Source: an uncultured Candidatus Melainabacteria bacterium
GTDB lineage: Bacteria; Cyanobacteriota; Vampirovibrionia; Gastranaerophilales; Gastranaerophilaceae
NCBI GenBank assembly: GCA_934693235.1
Contig: CAKUUY010000005.1
Span: 1 to 64,000 of the forward strand
Length of the DNA stretch: 64,000 nt
Direction: 5' to 3'
Below, in pieces: positions 8,451-16,998 of this stretch. The notes beneath the pieces were generated by a model. The model searched no databases. It had not been told where the DNA came from and saw only the letters and a list, made by a program, of their open reading frames with translations. Position 1 is the stretch's first letter, and each line of letters begins with the position of its first letter. Made by a program: the position numbers and the translations under genes.

Positions 8451-10067
8451 ATGAAATATTCAAATTACTCAACAGTCATAATAGGAAGTGGAATTGCAGG
8501 GCTTTATGCCGCACTAAAAATTGAACAGCAAGTAGAACTTCCTGATGGGCTTTTACTTATAACAAAATCAAAACTTGGAGAAAGTAACTCAAGATATGCT
8601 CAAGGTGGTATGGTTGCGGTTATGAAAGAAAATAAATCAGATACAACTGCTTCTCATATTTCGGACACAATCAAAGCCGGAGCAGGATTGAGCGATTTTA
8701 ATACAGTTAAATTTATTTCAGAACATTCTGATTTAGTCGTAAAAGACTTACTTAAATTTGGTGTTGAATTTGACCGAGATGAAAATAATAATTTATGTTT
8801 TACTAAGGAAGCTGCGCACAGTGTAAGAAGAATTCTTCACTCCGGGGGAGATGCTACAGGTAAAATGATTGAACAAGCTCTTTGTAAAAAAGTTGCAGAA
8901 AATGAAAATATAGAAATTTATGAAGATACATCTGCTGTAGAACTTCTTGTAAGTAACAACGAATCTAAGGGAGTTCTTGTTTATAATGATGAAACACAAG
9001 AATATGAGACAATTTATTCACCTGCAATTATTCTTGCTACCGGTGGAATTGGTCAATTATACAAATATACAACAAATCCGGCAGGAGCAACAGGAGATGG
9101 GCTTGCACTTGCTTATAATGCTGGAGCAGTTATGCAAGATATGGAATTTGTTCAATTCCATCCGACAGCACTTGCAATAGATTGTGGTGAAAGCAGATTT
9201 TTGATTTCAGAAGCAGTGAGAGGTGAAGGAGCAAAACTTTGTGATGCTGATGGAAATGAATATATGCAAAATTATGATGAACGGAAAGAACTTGCGCCAC
9301 GTGATATTGTAACTCGCGCGAATTTCAACGAAATGAAGAAAAACAATGTTGATAACGTTTATTTGAATGCAACTTGTATTGATAGTCAAAAGTTAGCAAA
9401 ACGTTTTCCGAATATTTCCAAAAAGTGCCTTGAAAACGGTATAGATATTGCACGAGATTTTATTCCTGTAGCTCCCGCAGCTCATTATTATATGGGGGGT
9501 GTAAAAACCAACTTGAGAGGGGAAACATCAATTAGCGGTTTGTATGCTATCGGTGAAGTTTCTTCAACAGGTTTGCATGGTGGGAACAGATTAGCAAGTA
9601 ATTCTTTGCTTGAATGTGTTGTTTGTGCGTATTCTGTTGCAGATTATTTGAAATCTTTGAAATTAAAATCTCCAAAACAAATAGATAAAACAATCAAGAA
9701 TATATTAGACCATTATACAAAAGAGGATGATATAACAGAAGAACTTGATATTCCGACAATGAAAAAGAAGTTGCAAAATATTATGTGGGATTATGTCGGG
9801 ATTTTTAGAGATGAAAAATCTATAACAAATGCAATAAGAAAGCTAAATGAGCTATCATTAGAGTTTCCGCGTGCATGTAAATGTATTAGCAAAGAGGAAT
9901 ATGAATTTCGTGATATGTTAATTGTTGCAGGTTTGATTGCAAATTCTGCGCTTACAAGAAAAGAATCTCGTGGAGCGCATTATAGAACAGATTATCCGAA
10001 AACGAATGAGGAATGTGTGCACAGTATTATAACAAAAGAGGATAAGGTACCTGATTATGTTAAGTAA
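8451..10067 (+). CDS. nadB: L-aspartate oxidase
   Basis: FAD enzyme that converts L-aspartate to iminoaspartate, the first step of de novo NAD synthesis. Length 538 aa. The N-terminal FAD-binding motif is IIGSGIAGLYAA (Gly12, Gly14, Gly17). Other family marks are SRYAQGGM, the substrate-loop SVRRILHSGGDATG, EFVQFHPTAL and a SSTGLHGGNRLASNSLLECVV block near the C-terminal third. It overlaps nadC by 11 bases, indicating translational coupling. nadA is not in the window. A 6-G run at 9494-9499 lies inside the conserved MGGV segment and is probably just coding sequence. Confidence 0.95.
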   Translation: MKYSNYSTVIIGSGIAGLYAALKIEQQVELPDGLLLITKSKLGESNSRYAQGGMVAVMKENKSDTTASHISDTIKAGAGLSDFNTVKFISEHSDLVVKDLLKFGVEFDRDENNNLCFTKEAAHSVRRILHSGGDATGKMIEQALCKKVAENENIEIYEDTSAVELLVSNNESKGVLVYNDETQEYETIYSPAIILATGGIGQLYKYTTNPAGATGDGLALAYNAGAVMQDMEFVQFHPTALAIDCGESRFLISEAVRGEGAKLCDADGNEYMQNYDERKELAPRDIVTRANFNEMKKNNVDNVYLNATCIDSQKLAKRFPNISKKCLENGIDIARDFIPVAPAAHYYMGGVKTNLRGETSISGLYAIGEVSSTGLHGGNRLASNSLLECVVCAYSVADYLKSLKLKSPKQIDKTIKNILDHYTKEDDITEELDIPTMKKKLQNIMWDYVGIFRDEKSITNAIRKLNELSLEFPRACKCISKEEYEFRDMLIVAGLIANSALTRKESRGAHYRTDYPKTNEECVHSIITKEDKVPDYVK

Positions 10068-10887
10068 GTTTTATGTAGAAGATCACGTTAAATCAGCATT
10101 GATGGAAGACATCGGCTATGGAGATATAACAACTGAAAATTTGGCAAGTGAAAGTGATTTTTTGAAAGCTGAATTGAATACAAGAAGCGAGGGAGTTCTT
10201 TGTGGTTGTGAGGTTTTTAAAACAGTTTACAAAATTCTTTCAGATGATGTAAAAATAAAATTCTATTTTAAAGATGGTGATGTAATTAAAAAAGGTGATA
10301 AAATTGCGGATTTAGAGGGACCTGCGAAAGATATACTTATGGGGGAGAGAGTTTCGTTAAACTACATTCAAAGGATGTCCGGAATTGCAACCGAAACAAG
10401 AAAATATCAAGATGCAATTGCACCGTATTTAGCTAAAATTGTAGATACAAGAAAAACAACCCCAAATTTTAGAGCTTTTGAAAAGTACTCTGTTAAAGTA
10501 GGTGGTGGTGCATTGCACAGATTTAACTTATCTGATTGTGCGATGATTAAGGATAATCACATCAGACTTGCAGGTTCTTTGACAAATGCTGTAAACAAGC
10601 TTAGACAAAGTATTTCGCATGCTCATAAAATTGAAGTTGAATGTGATACAATTGAACAAGTAAAAGAGGCAGTTGGCGTAAAAGCAGATATTATTATGCT
10701 TGATAATATGCCGGTGGATGTTATGAAAAAAGCTGTTGAATTGATTAATCATCAAGCAATTGTAGAAGCAAGTGGTAACGTTAATCTTTCTACAGTTAAT
10801 GCTATTGCTTCAACAGGGGTAGATATAATTTCATCAAGTGCAATTGTTGCAAAAGCTCCAACTTTAGATCTTGCTTTGGATATGTAA
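10057..10887 (+). CDS. nadC: Nicotinate-nucleotide pyrophosphorylase (carboxylating)
   Basis: Quinolinate phosphoribosyltransferase, making nicotinate mononucleotide from quinolinate and PRPP. The 276-residue length is typical. Motifs include EDIGYGDITTENL at the N-terminus, the substrate-binding block NYIQRMSGIATETR, DTRKTTPNFRAFEKYSVKVGGG, HRFNLSDCAMIKDNH and the C-terminal EASGNVNLSTV. The ATG at 10057 lies inside the end of nadB, so the pair is coupled. Confidence 0.96.
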   Translation: MLSKFYVEDHVKSALMEDIGYGDITTENLASESDFLKAELNTRSEGVLCGCEVFKTVYKILSDDVKIKFYFKDGDVIKKGDKIADLEGPAKDILMGERVSLNYIQRMSGIATETRKYQDAIAPYLAKIVDTRKTTPNFRAFEKYSVKVGGGALHRFNLSDCAMIKDNHIRLAGSLTNAVNKLRQSISHAHKIEVECDTIEQVKEAVGVKADIIMLDNMPVDVMKKAVELINHQAIVEASGNVNLSTVNAIASTGVDIISSSAIVAKAPTLDLALDM

Positions 10888-10901
10888 TTTAGATAAAACT
10901 C

Positions 10902-10943
10902 TTGACAAATAGTTTTTCTGTGTAAAAATGATAATTGTTATCA
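10902..10943 (+). promoter_or_regulatory. Promoter with PerR/Fur-type operator
   Basis: A TTGACA -35 box at 10902-10907 precedes a perfect 6-3-6 palindrome TGATAATTGTTATCA at 10929-10943. The palindrome resembles Fur and PerR boxes and lies where the -10 box and start site would be. It ends 16 bases before the regulator gene's ATG, so autoregulation is likely. Confidence 0.7.
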
Positions 10944-10959
10944 CTTTTATGGAGAAACT

Positions 10960-11340
10960 ATGAATTACTCTAGACAAAGAGAAATAATTCTAAATACACT
11001 GAAAGAAAATGTAGTTCATCCGACTGCAGAGTATTTGTATGAAGTTTTACACGAAAAAGCTCCAAATATAAGCATGGCTACTTTATACAGAAACTTAAAT
11101 CAGTTAGCAGAAAAAGGAATTATTAAAAAGATTGATGGGCTTGAAGTGCCGTCGCATTTTGATCATAATACGCACGAACATTTTCACTTTATTTGCGATA
11201 AGTGTAAAAGAGTTTTTGATATTTCGATTGATATTGCTCCAGATGTGGTTGAAAGGACAAAAAAAGAGACAGGTTTTGAAGTAAAGGGATACGACATTGC
11301 ACTGCATGGACTTTGTAAAGAGTGTAAGAAAGATATGTAG
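10960..11340 (+). CDS. Fur-family metal/peroxide regulator, PerR-like
   Basis: A 126-residue Fur-superfamily repressor. The N-terminal winged helix contains TAEYLYEVLHEKAPNIS and ATLYRNLNQLAEKGII. The C-terminal dimerisation domain has a His-rich segment (HFDHNTHEHFHFIC) and two Cys-X2-Cys pairs (Cys79/82 and Cys119/122) expected to hold structural zinc. I favour PerR over Fur because of its small size and because it is followed by rubredoxin and FprA, oxygen and peroxide detoxification genes. Peroxide sensing cannot be proven from sequence. It starts with ATG after ATGGAGAAA and carries its own operator-like palindrome upstream. Confidence 0.88.
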   Translation: MNYSRQREIILNTLKENVVHPTAEYLYEVLHEKAPNISMATLYRNLNQLAEKGIIKKIDGLEVPSHFDHNTHEHFHFICDKCKRVFDISIDIAPDVVERTKKETGFEVKGYDIALHGLCKECKKDM

Positions 11341-11410
11341 AGGCATAGTTTTTTTCAGATACAAAGAACTTAATGCTTGGTAACGTTAAAGTATAAGAAA
11401 GGACGAAAAA

Positions 11411-11548
11411 ATGGAAAAATATATTTGTACAGTATGTGGTTATGTTTATGATCCGGAAGAAAATGACGGAGTAAAATTTGAAGATTTGCCGGATGATTAT
11501 GTTTGCCCACTTTGCGGAGTAGGCAAAGATTTGTTTGATAAACAGTAA
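11411..11548 (+). CDS. Rubredoxin
   Basis: A 45-residue iron-sulfur-free one-iron electron carrier. The two iron-binding knuckles are CTVCG (Cys6, Cys9) and CPLCG (Cys32, Cys35), with the family-typical YVYDPEENDG and FEDLPDDY between them. It starts at ATG 11411 after AAGGACG. It lies 70 bases after the PerR-like gene and 55 bases before fprA. In anaerobes rubredoxin passes electrons to FprA-type flavodiiron proteins, so the gene order supports an oxygen-reduction unit. Confidence 0.95.
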   Translation: MEKYICTVCGYVYDPEENDGVKFEDLPDDYVCPLCGVGKDLFDKQ

Positions 11549-11603
11549 TTGAATATGGGGTGGGGTTCTATCCCAACAGCGCGTATTTATAAAGGAGACA
11601 AAA

Positions 11604-12788
11604 ATGAAATTTCAAGAGATTAAAAATAATATTTTTTATTGCGGATTGAATGATTGTGACAGAAGAATTTTCGATGAACTCATTCCGCTTGAACATGGTA
11701 CAAGTTACAATTCATACCTTGTTAAAGGTTCTGAAAAAACTGCAATTGTTGATACGATGTATCCACCAAAGACTAAAGAATATTTGAAAAGGCTCTCTGA
11801 TAACCAAATTGGGAAAGTTGACTATATTATTGCAAATCATGGTGAACAAGACCATTCAGGTTCAATTCCTGCGCTCTTGGAAAAATATCCGAACGCAATT
11901 GTTTTGACAAATCCTAAAGTTGCAGAAAATATTAAAAATATGTTATTTGTTCCAGAAGAAAAAATTAGGTTAATCGCTGATGGAGAAGAAGTTTCGCTTG
12001 GTGATAAAACTTTGAAATTTATTTTTGCTCCTGGAGTACACTGGCCTGATACAATGTTTACTTATGTGAAAGAAGATAATGTTATTTTTACTTGCGACTT
12101 TTTGGGAGCTCACTATACGTTTTCAGATGTTTTCGCACCTGAGAGTCTTGAACTTGAAAAAAGTGCAAAACGTTATTATGCAGAAATCATGATGCCATTT
12201 AGAATGATGTGCAAAAAATATACAAAAATGATTAAAGAAATGAATGTTGATATGGTTTTGCCAAGTCATGGCCCTGTTTATAAAAATCCCGATTATATTT
12301 TGGATTTGTATACAGATTGGACTTCTGATGCTCCGAAAAACCTTGTAGCTATGCCTTATGTTTCTATGTATGAAAGTACAAAAGAAATGATTGATTATTT
12401 GAGCAAGAAATTAGAATCTAAAGGGATTCAGACATTCAAATTTGATATGGTAGAAGATGATTTGGGTGATTTAGCGATGACATTGGTAGATGCAGCGACT
12501 ATTGTAATGGGAACTTCTATGGTTCTTGCAGGTCCTCATCCTGTTTCTGTAAATGTTGCTTATATTGCGTCAGTTCTTAGGCCAAAAGCCAAATTTGCTT
12601 CGCTTTTAGGTTCTTATGGATGGGGTGGAAAATTATTTGATTTGATTGCTCAAATTTTAGCTCCGTTGAAACTTGATTTAATAGAACCGTTGCAAATTAA
12701 AGGGAAATTAAAGGAAGATGACTACAAAAAACTCGATGAGATGGCAGAAAATATTTGCGAAAAACACAAATCAATCGGGTTGTTATAA
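11604..12788 (+). CDS. fprA: A-type flavoprotein (flavodiiron protein, FprA/ROO type)
   Basis: Flavodiiron protein of 394 aa that reduces oxygen to water or NO to N2O using rubredoxin electrons. The N-terminal metallo-beta-lactamase-like domain carries the di-iron motif HGEQDH (residues 79-84), a GVHWPDTMF segment and DFLGAH. The C-terminal third is flavodoxin-like (MPYVSMYESTKEMIDYL, then VMGTSMVLAGPHP, then GSYGWGG). The start follows AAGGAGA. It is the last gene of the PerR-rubredoxin-FprA cluster and is followed by a hairpin terminator. Confidence 0.95.
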   Translation: MKFQEIKNNIFYCGLNDCDRRIFDELIPLEHGTSYNSYLVKGSEKTAIVDTMYPPKTKEYLKRLSDNQIGKVDYIIANHGEQDHSGSIPALLEKYPNAIVLTNPKVAENIKNMLFVPEEKIRLIADGEEVSLGDKTLKFIFAPGVHWPDTMFTYVKEDNVIFTCDFLGAHYTFSDVFAPESLELEKSAKRYYAEIMMPFRMMCKKYTKMIKEMNVDMVLPSHGPVYKNPDYILDLYTDWTSDAPKNLVAMPYVSMYESTKEMIDYLSKKLESKGIQTFKFDMVEDDLGDLAMTLVDAATIVMGTSMVLAGPHPVSVNVAYIASVLRPKAKFASLLGSYGWGGKLFDLIAQILAPLKLDLIEPLQIKGKLKEDDYKKLDEMAENICEKHKSIGLL

Positions 12789-12794
12789 AATTAA

Positions 12795-12825
12795 AAGAGC
12801 GGGTTTTAAAAATCCGCTCTTAACA
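12795..12825 (+). terminator. Hairpin after fprA
   Basis: Stem AAGAGCGG / CCGCTCTT around an A/T loop. The following T tract is weak, so termination may be partial. Confidence 0.65.
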
Positions 12826-12908
12826 TTTGTAATATTTAAACAAAATTAAGCAATTATTTTTATTCAGATGTTTTATAAAAAACATAGAAAATTGGAGGAA
12901 AAAATTAA

Positions 12909-13136
12909 ATGATTAAAGCAATTAACTTTTTAGGTAACACAGAAGCCGCAGGAGCAGTATCAAACGTAGCAGCACCAAAACCAGAAGCAAAAGTAGAAGC
13001 ACCTGTTACAAATCCGTCAGCTCCGGCTCAAGATACATTTGTTCCATCAGCCCCGAAAGCAGAAGAAGCTCCACAAGCTGATCCGAATGATAAATTTGTA
13101 AAATCAGAAGACAAAAAGCCAGAAGAAGCTAAATAA
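12909..13136 (+). CDS. Small Ala/Pro/Lys/Glu-rich protein, unknown
   Basis: A 75-residue low-complexity protein with repeated APKPEAK, EAPV and SAPAPK-like segments and a charged tail (KKPEEAK). It has a good TTGGAGG ribosome-binding site, its own following terminator and no signal peptide. The N-terminus (MIKAINFLGN) resembles the short N-terminal segments of other lineage-type proteins here. It is probably intrinsically disordered. I do not recognise a family. Confidence 0.65.
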   Translation: MIKAINFLGNTEAAGAVSNVAAPKPEAKVEAPVTNPSAPAQDTFVPSAPKAEEAPQADPNDKFVKSEDKKPEEAK

Positions 13137-13140
13137 TAAA

Positions 13141-13166
13141 AGACCTTCCTTAATGGAAGGTTTTTT
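13141..13166 (+). terminator. Intrinsic terminator
   Basis: Stem ACCTTCC / GGAAGGT with a TTAAT loop, then six T. It lies between the small protein gene and the convergent pilin-like gene, ending 4 bases before the latter's stop codon. Confidence 0.8.
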
Positions 13167-13169
13167 ATT

Positions 13170-14087
13170 TTAATATTTTACCTTTCTGGGATAGTTTTTA
13201 GGAAAAGTCCAATTGTTATATTGAATTAATGCAGTACAATAAGCTCCTGATGTAGAACTATCTGTTTTTGCACACCCTCTATAATTGTTATTATATAAAT
13301 CATTAACCGTTCCGTCCCAATTATATTTTGCTGGTTCTAGTCCTTTATTATAATGAAAATGCCAAGAATCATTATTTGAAATTGGCATGTATGAAAAAGA
13401 AAACGCACAAATACCACGAATTTTTTTATCATTTCCTACACATTTTCTAGGATTTTTAGGATAGTAATGCATATCACGCAAAGATGAATTGCCTTCAACA
13501 CCAAACCTGAAAGCACTTCCATCTGGCAAATAGTATAATACTCGTCCAGAATTATCAACTTCTTTCTTTGTAATAACTATAAAACTAGATAAATACTGAT
13601 TAAACCATTTATCAATTTCAGAAGATTCTATTATAGGCTTTCCATCCTCATCTAAATTAACACCTGCTGCATCTAAATACCAATTTTTTTTATCACCATA
13701 TTGAGTTTCTGCAGACAATATAGCTTGATTAAATGTTGAATAAAACTTTTTTAATCTGACTTCAATAACATGTCTTTGATAGTTTTGAATTAATGCTGGC
13801 ATAGTTAAAGTAGCAATAATACCGATTATTCCAAGTGTTATGAGAGCCTCAGCAAGAGTGAATGCAGCTACTTTTCGTGAAAAGAGAGAAGTGAAGCGTG
13901 AACAGAATTTATCGTTAAAATTATTCCCCTTTCTCTGTGTGTGAGGGTTGAATTTTTTCGTGAGTTGTGACGAACTTAGAAATTCGGGAGAGGATTCTGG
14001 TATTGTATCATCAACATTGATATACCAAGAATCAAGTTCATGGTGACGTATTATTTTCCCAATCATTCTCATTTGTATCTCTAACAT
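13170..14087 (-). CDS. Prepilin-like (type IV pilin/pseudopilin) protein
   Basis: A 305-residue protein with a prepilin signature AFTLAEALITLGIIGIIATL. Cleavage would be after an Ala (VAA/FTLAEA), leaving Phe1 and the conserved Glu5. The mature part (about 230 aa) has one N-terminal hydrophobic helix and a soluble C-terminal domain with Cys pairs. It is unlike classical pilins in its long leader of about 75 residues, part of which (SSPEFLSSSQL, NPHTQRKG) is encoded by sequence resembling the intergenic repeats. The ribosome-binding site before the ATG is weak. No poly-G tract is present, in contrast to three other copies in the window. Confidence 0.75.
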   Translation of the reverse strand: MLEIQMRMIGKIIRHHELDSWYINVDDTIPESSPEFLSSSQLTKKFNPHTQRKGNNFNDKFCSRFTSLFSRKVAAFTLAEALITLGIIGIIATLTMPALIQNYQRHVIEVRLKKFYSTFNQAILSAETQYGDKKNWYLDAAGVNLDEDGKPIIESSEIDKWFNQYLSSFIVITKKEVDNSGRVLYYLPDGSAFRFGVEGNSSLRDMHYYPKNPRKCVGNDKKIRGICAFSFSYMPISNNDSWHFHYNKGLEPAKYNWDGTVNDLYNNNYRGCAKTDSSTSGAYCTALIQYNNWTFPKNYPRKVKY

Positions 14088-14193
14088 TTCTCTTGTCCTC
14101 TATACAGTCCCCTTTTTTGTTAATTATATATTAAATATTAAATTATATGTTTAATTTTGTCAATATGATTTAATCTTATTGTATCCTTATAAA

Positions 14194-14415
14194 ATGAGCA
14201 TTTCGAACGATATTAAAAAACTCTTAATAGACAAGGACATGACTTTAACACAACTGGCAAGGGTTATTGCAGATAAGAAAGGAAAGAATTTTTCCGTCCA
14301 AAATTTATCGCAAAAACTCAAAAACAACTCTGTCACTTTAAAAGAATTTGAAATTATACTAGACACACTTGGTTACAAAATAATTTATGTTTCTAAACAA
14401 AAATTTGAACAATAA
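14194..14415 (+). CDS. Small helix-turn-helix protein
   Basis: A 73-residue protein consisting of one HTH domain: SNDIKKLLIDKDMTLTQLARVIA, SVQNLSQKLKN and a C-terminal FEIILDTLGYKIIYV. It resembles XRE-type or LLM-class small regulators. I choose the ATG at 14194 over an upstream TTG. There is no ribosome-binding site. A TATCCT box ends 6 bases before the ATG and a TTGTCA box lies 19 bases before it, so the mRNA may be leaderless. Confidence 0.7.
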   Translation: MSISNDIKKLLIDKDMTLTQLARVIADKKGKNFSVQNLSQKLKNNSVTLKEFEIILDTLGYKIIYVSKQKFEQ

Positions 14416-14443
14416 AAAAGCGAGTTGAATAAACTCGCTTTTC
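14416..14443. terminator. Bidirectional terminator between HTH gene and thrS
   Basis: Stem AAAAGCGAGTT / AACTCGCTTTT with a GAATA-type loop. T runs on both sides serve the two convergent genes. Confidence 0.8.
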
Positions 14444-14472
14444 TATTGTGAAACCTGTTCGTTTTCTTATTC

Positions 14473-16287
14473 TTATGCTTTTTTAGTTAATGCTTTTGCA
14501 AAAGAGTCTGCACTTCTTGATTTGATTTCATCTTCAACTTTTCCGATGAATTCATCAATGTTCATTGTGCCTATTTGACCAATTCCACGAGCTCGAACTG
14601 CTACTGCATTTGCTTCGATTTCCTTATCTCCAATTACACAAACGTAAGGGATTTTCTTGTCTTGTAAACTTTCTCTGATTTTGTAGTTCATACTTTCAGA
14701 TCTGTCGTCAAGGGTTACCCTTATGCCAGCATTGCGCATTTGTTTGTATACTTTTTCAGCAAAATCTATATGTTTTTCGTTACTGATAGGAACTATTGCA
14801 ACTTGAGTTGGAGCAAGCCATGTTGGGAATGCACCTGCATAGTGTTCAATCAAGATGCCATGAAAACGTTCCATTGAACCGAAAATTACGCGGTGAAGCA
14901 TTACAGGGGTTTTCATTTGACCATCTTTATCTTGGTATTTGATATCAAATCTTTCAGGTAAGTTGAAGTCAAGTTGAATTGTTGCACATTGCCAAGTTCT
15001 GCCGATTGCATCTTTTACTTTGAAGTCAATTTTTGGGCCATAGAATGCGCCATCACCTTCGTTGATGTCGTATTTCATACCACGTTTGTCCATAGCTTCT
15101 TTTAAACCGGCTTCAGCTCTGTTCCAGTTTTCAATTTCACCTACGTAGCTTTCAGGTCTTGTTGAAAGTTCAACTTCAAAAGACATATTGAAAATCTTCA
15201 TTGTATCGGCAACAAAATCTATGATTTCGTTGATTTCATCAACTAATTGTTCCGGAGTACAGAAGATGTGAGCATCATCTTGAGTGAAGCCTTGAACACG
15301 TGTCAAACCTGATAAGGCACCTGATTTTTCCTTTCTGTATACAGTCCCGAGTTCAGCCATTCTCAATGGTAATGAACGATAAGAGTGCCTGTTTGCTTGA
15401 TAAATCAAGATGTGGAACGGACAATTCATCGGTTTTAGGATAAATTGATCTTCATTTTCTTGATCACTATCTTTTTGGATAAAGAACATATTTTCACGAT
15501 AGTGGTCATAGTGACCTGAAATTTCCCACAATTTTGATTTTGCAATGTGAGGAGTGTTTACGATTACATAACCACGTTTTCTGTGTTCTGTTCTCCAGTA
15601 GTTTTCGATTTCTTCTCTAACTACTGCCAAGTTAGGGTGCCACAAAACAAGTCCACCTCCTAATTCATCTCTTGTTGAGAACAAATCAAGTTTTGCACCA
15701 AGTTTTCTGTGGTCACGTTTTTCAGCTTCTTCTATGAAATGCAAATAGTCAGCCAAATCTTCTTTTGACCAAAATGCTGTTGCATAGATTCTTTGAAGCA
15801 TTTTGTTTTTAGCATTTCCTCTCCAGTATGCACCGGCTACTTTTAAAAGTTTGAATGCATTTGCTTTAATATATGAAGTATTTGGAAGATGCGGACCTGC
15901 ACAAAGATCATTAAATAAAACATTTCCGTCTTTGTCTTTGGTTAAGTACAAAGTCGGATTGTCATTTTTGTGTTCTTCCAAAAGTTCTGCTTTGTAAATT
16001 TCACCTTCTGCTTTAAATTCGGCTATTTGTTTCTCAACGTCAGGAATTACATATTTTTCAAATGAAAGATTTTGTTTAACAATATTTTTCATTTCTTCTT
16101 CGATTTTAACTAAATCTTCATGTGTAAAAGCATGACCGTCGGTCAAATCAAAGTCGTAATAAAAACCATTCTCTATAGCCGGACCGATTGCTAACTTCGC
16201 AGTCGGAAACAACTTTTGAACAGCTTGGGCCATAACGTGAGATGTTGAGTGTCTTAAGATACTCAAAGTTTGTTCATTCTTTTCCAT
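14473..16287 (-). CDS. thrS: Threonyl-tRNA synthetase lacking the TGS domain
   Basis: Class II aminoacyl-tRNA synthetase, 604 aa. It begins directly with the editing domain (RHSTSHVMAQAVQ, with the HxxxH zinc motif) instead of the roughly 60-residue TGS domain of E. coli ThrRS. The catalytic core shows TVYRKEKSGALSGLTRVQGFTQDDAH (motif 2 region), the zinc Cys in LKPMNCPFHI, and motif 3 around HRVIFGSMERFHGILIEHYAG. The C-terminal anticodon-binding domain (QVAIVPIS...) is complete. Upstream sequence gives no in-frame extension for a TGS domain, so the short form appears genuine. Confidence 0.95.
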   Translation of the reverse strand: MEKNEQTLSILRHSTSHVMAQAVQKLFPTAKLAIGPAIENGFYYDFDLTDGHAFTHEDLVKIEEEMKNIVKQNLSFEKYVIPDVEKQIAEFKAEGEIYKAELLEEHKNDNPTLYLTKDKDGNVLFNDLCAGPHLPNTSYIKANAFKLLKVAGAYWRGNAKNKMLQRIYATAFWSKEDLADYLHFIEEAEKRDHRKLGAKLDLFSTRDELGGGLVLWHPNLAVVREEIENYWRTEHRKRGYVIVNTPHIAKSKLWEISGHYDHYRENMFFIQKDSDQENEDQFILKPMNCPFHILIYQANRHSYRSLPLRMAELGTVYRKEKSGALSGLTRVQGFTQDDAHIFCTPEQLVDEINEIIDFVADTMKIFNMSFEVELSTRPESYVGEIENWNRAEAGLKEAMDKRGMKYDINEGDGAFYGPKIDFKVKDAIGRTWQCATIQLDFNLPERFDIKYQDKDGQMKTPVMLHRVIFGSMERFHGILIEHYAGAFPTWLAPTQVAIVPISNEKHIDFAEKVYKQMRNAGIRVTLDDRSESMNYKIRESLQDKKIPYVCVIGDKEIEANAVAVRARGIGQIGTMNIDEFIGKVEDEIKSRSADSFAKALTKKA

Positions 16288-16420
16288 ATTTTCTCTTTCT
16301 ATCCTTTTATAGACAGACTTTCAATATATAACAACACTTATATATTCATCTGCCCTCGGGGTGGATCCCCCATACTACAAGAATAGTTTAACACAAAGAT
16401 AATGTTTGGAACATAATAAA
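16288..16420 (-). promoter_or_regulatory. thrS: thrS leader with GC-rich hairpin
   Basis: The sequence upstream of thrS is AT-rich except for a short hairpin at 16358-16371 (GGGGTGGATCCCCC on the plus strand). On the thrS-sense strand it could form in the 5' leader. I see no T-box consensus on the correct strand, so a leader function is only suggested. Confidence 0.3.
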
Positions 16421-16428
16421 AGACATTT

Positions 16429-16562
16429 AGTCGTTAGGACGATAAGACGTTAGGTCGTTAAGTTCGTTTCATAAAAAAATTCTCTCAAATACGAGAGGGT
16501 ATATTTAAACTTAAACAAAATGAACTTATCGTCTTATAGTCTTATAGTCATAACGACTTACA
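16429..16562. repeat. Long palindrome of CGTCTTAT / ATAAGACG units
   Basis: The left arm (about 16430-16469) is a run of tcgttagg, acgataag, acgttagg units. The right arm (about 16518-16562) is its inverted counterpart gtcttatagtcttatag. A small CTCTC/GAGAG hairpin sits at the centre. A second member with the same units lies between groES and groEL at 51859-51985. No gene lies in this stretch. Confidence 0.7.
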
Positions 16563-16660
16563 AAACAATCTTAACAAAAAGTAATACAAACTTTGCAGGT
16601 AGTGTTTAGTTTGTTGTAAAATCATGAGAGACTTTGATTTAACATGGAAAGAGGTTAGAA

Positions 16661-16996
16661 ATGAATTCTACAGTATTGGTGGGAAGAGTAGGTCGTGATG
16701 CTGAAATTAGATATTTTGAATCCGGAAAAGTTAAAGCAAACTTTTCTATTGCAGTAAACAGATGGGATGCGAAAACAAAATCTGAAGTTGCAGATTGGTT
16801 TAATATTGATGTATGGGACAAGTTAGCAGAGTTTGCAGGTGAATACGTGAAAAAAGGCGTACAAGTTGTTATTGATGGTCGAATTGCTGTTAACAAATGG
16901 ACAGACAAAGCTTCTGGAAATGATAGGGAAAATTTCTATGTTTTGGCTAACAGCATAAGATTGTTGGGCTCTAAAAGAGACATTCAAGAGATATAG
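16661..16996 (+). CDS. ssb: Single-stranded DNA-binding protein, short form
   Basis: A 111-residue OB-fold protein (MNSTVLVGRVGRDAEIRY, NFSIAVNRW, VADWFNIDVWDKLAEFAGEYVKKG, VVIDGRIAVNKWTDK) typical of SSB. It stops just after the OB fold and lacks the Gly-rich linker and the acidic DDxxF tip that recruits repair proteins. That suggests a secondary SSB or a lineage with a tail-less SSB. AAAGAGG precedes the ATG. The next gene starts 2 bases after its stop, so it heads a four-gene run. Confidence 0.9.
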   Translation: MNSTVLVGRVGRDAEIRYFESGKVKANFSIAVNRWDAKTKSEVADWFNIDVWDKLAEFAGEYVKKGVQVVIDGRIAVNKWTDKASGNDRENFYVLANSIRLLGSKRDIQEI

Positions 16997-16998
16997 TT

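Noticed and set aside
9494..9499. 6-G run in nadB and a similar run in trmFO as contingency tracts
   Set aside because: They encode conserved Gly residues of intact housekeeping enzymes, are short, and are not near the gene starts.
13170..14087. A poly-G switch in the fourth pilin-like gene
   Set aside because: No G or C homopolymer longer than a few bases lies near its start; it is in frame without one.
16350..16375. T-box leader of thrS
   Set aside because: GGGGTGGATCC resembles part of the T-box consensus but lies on the wrong strand for thrS, and no specifier stem was recognisable.
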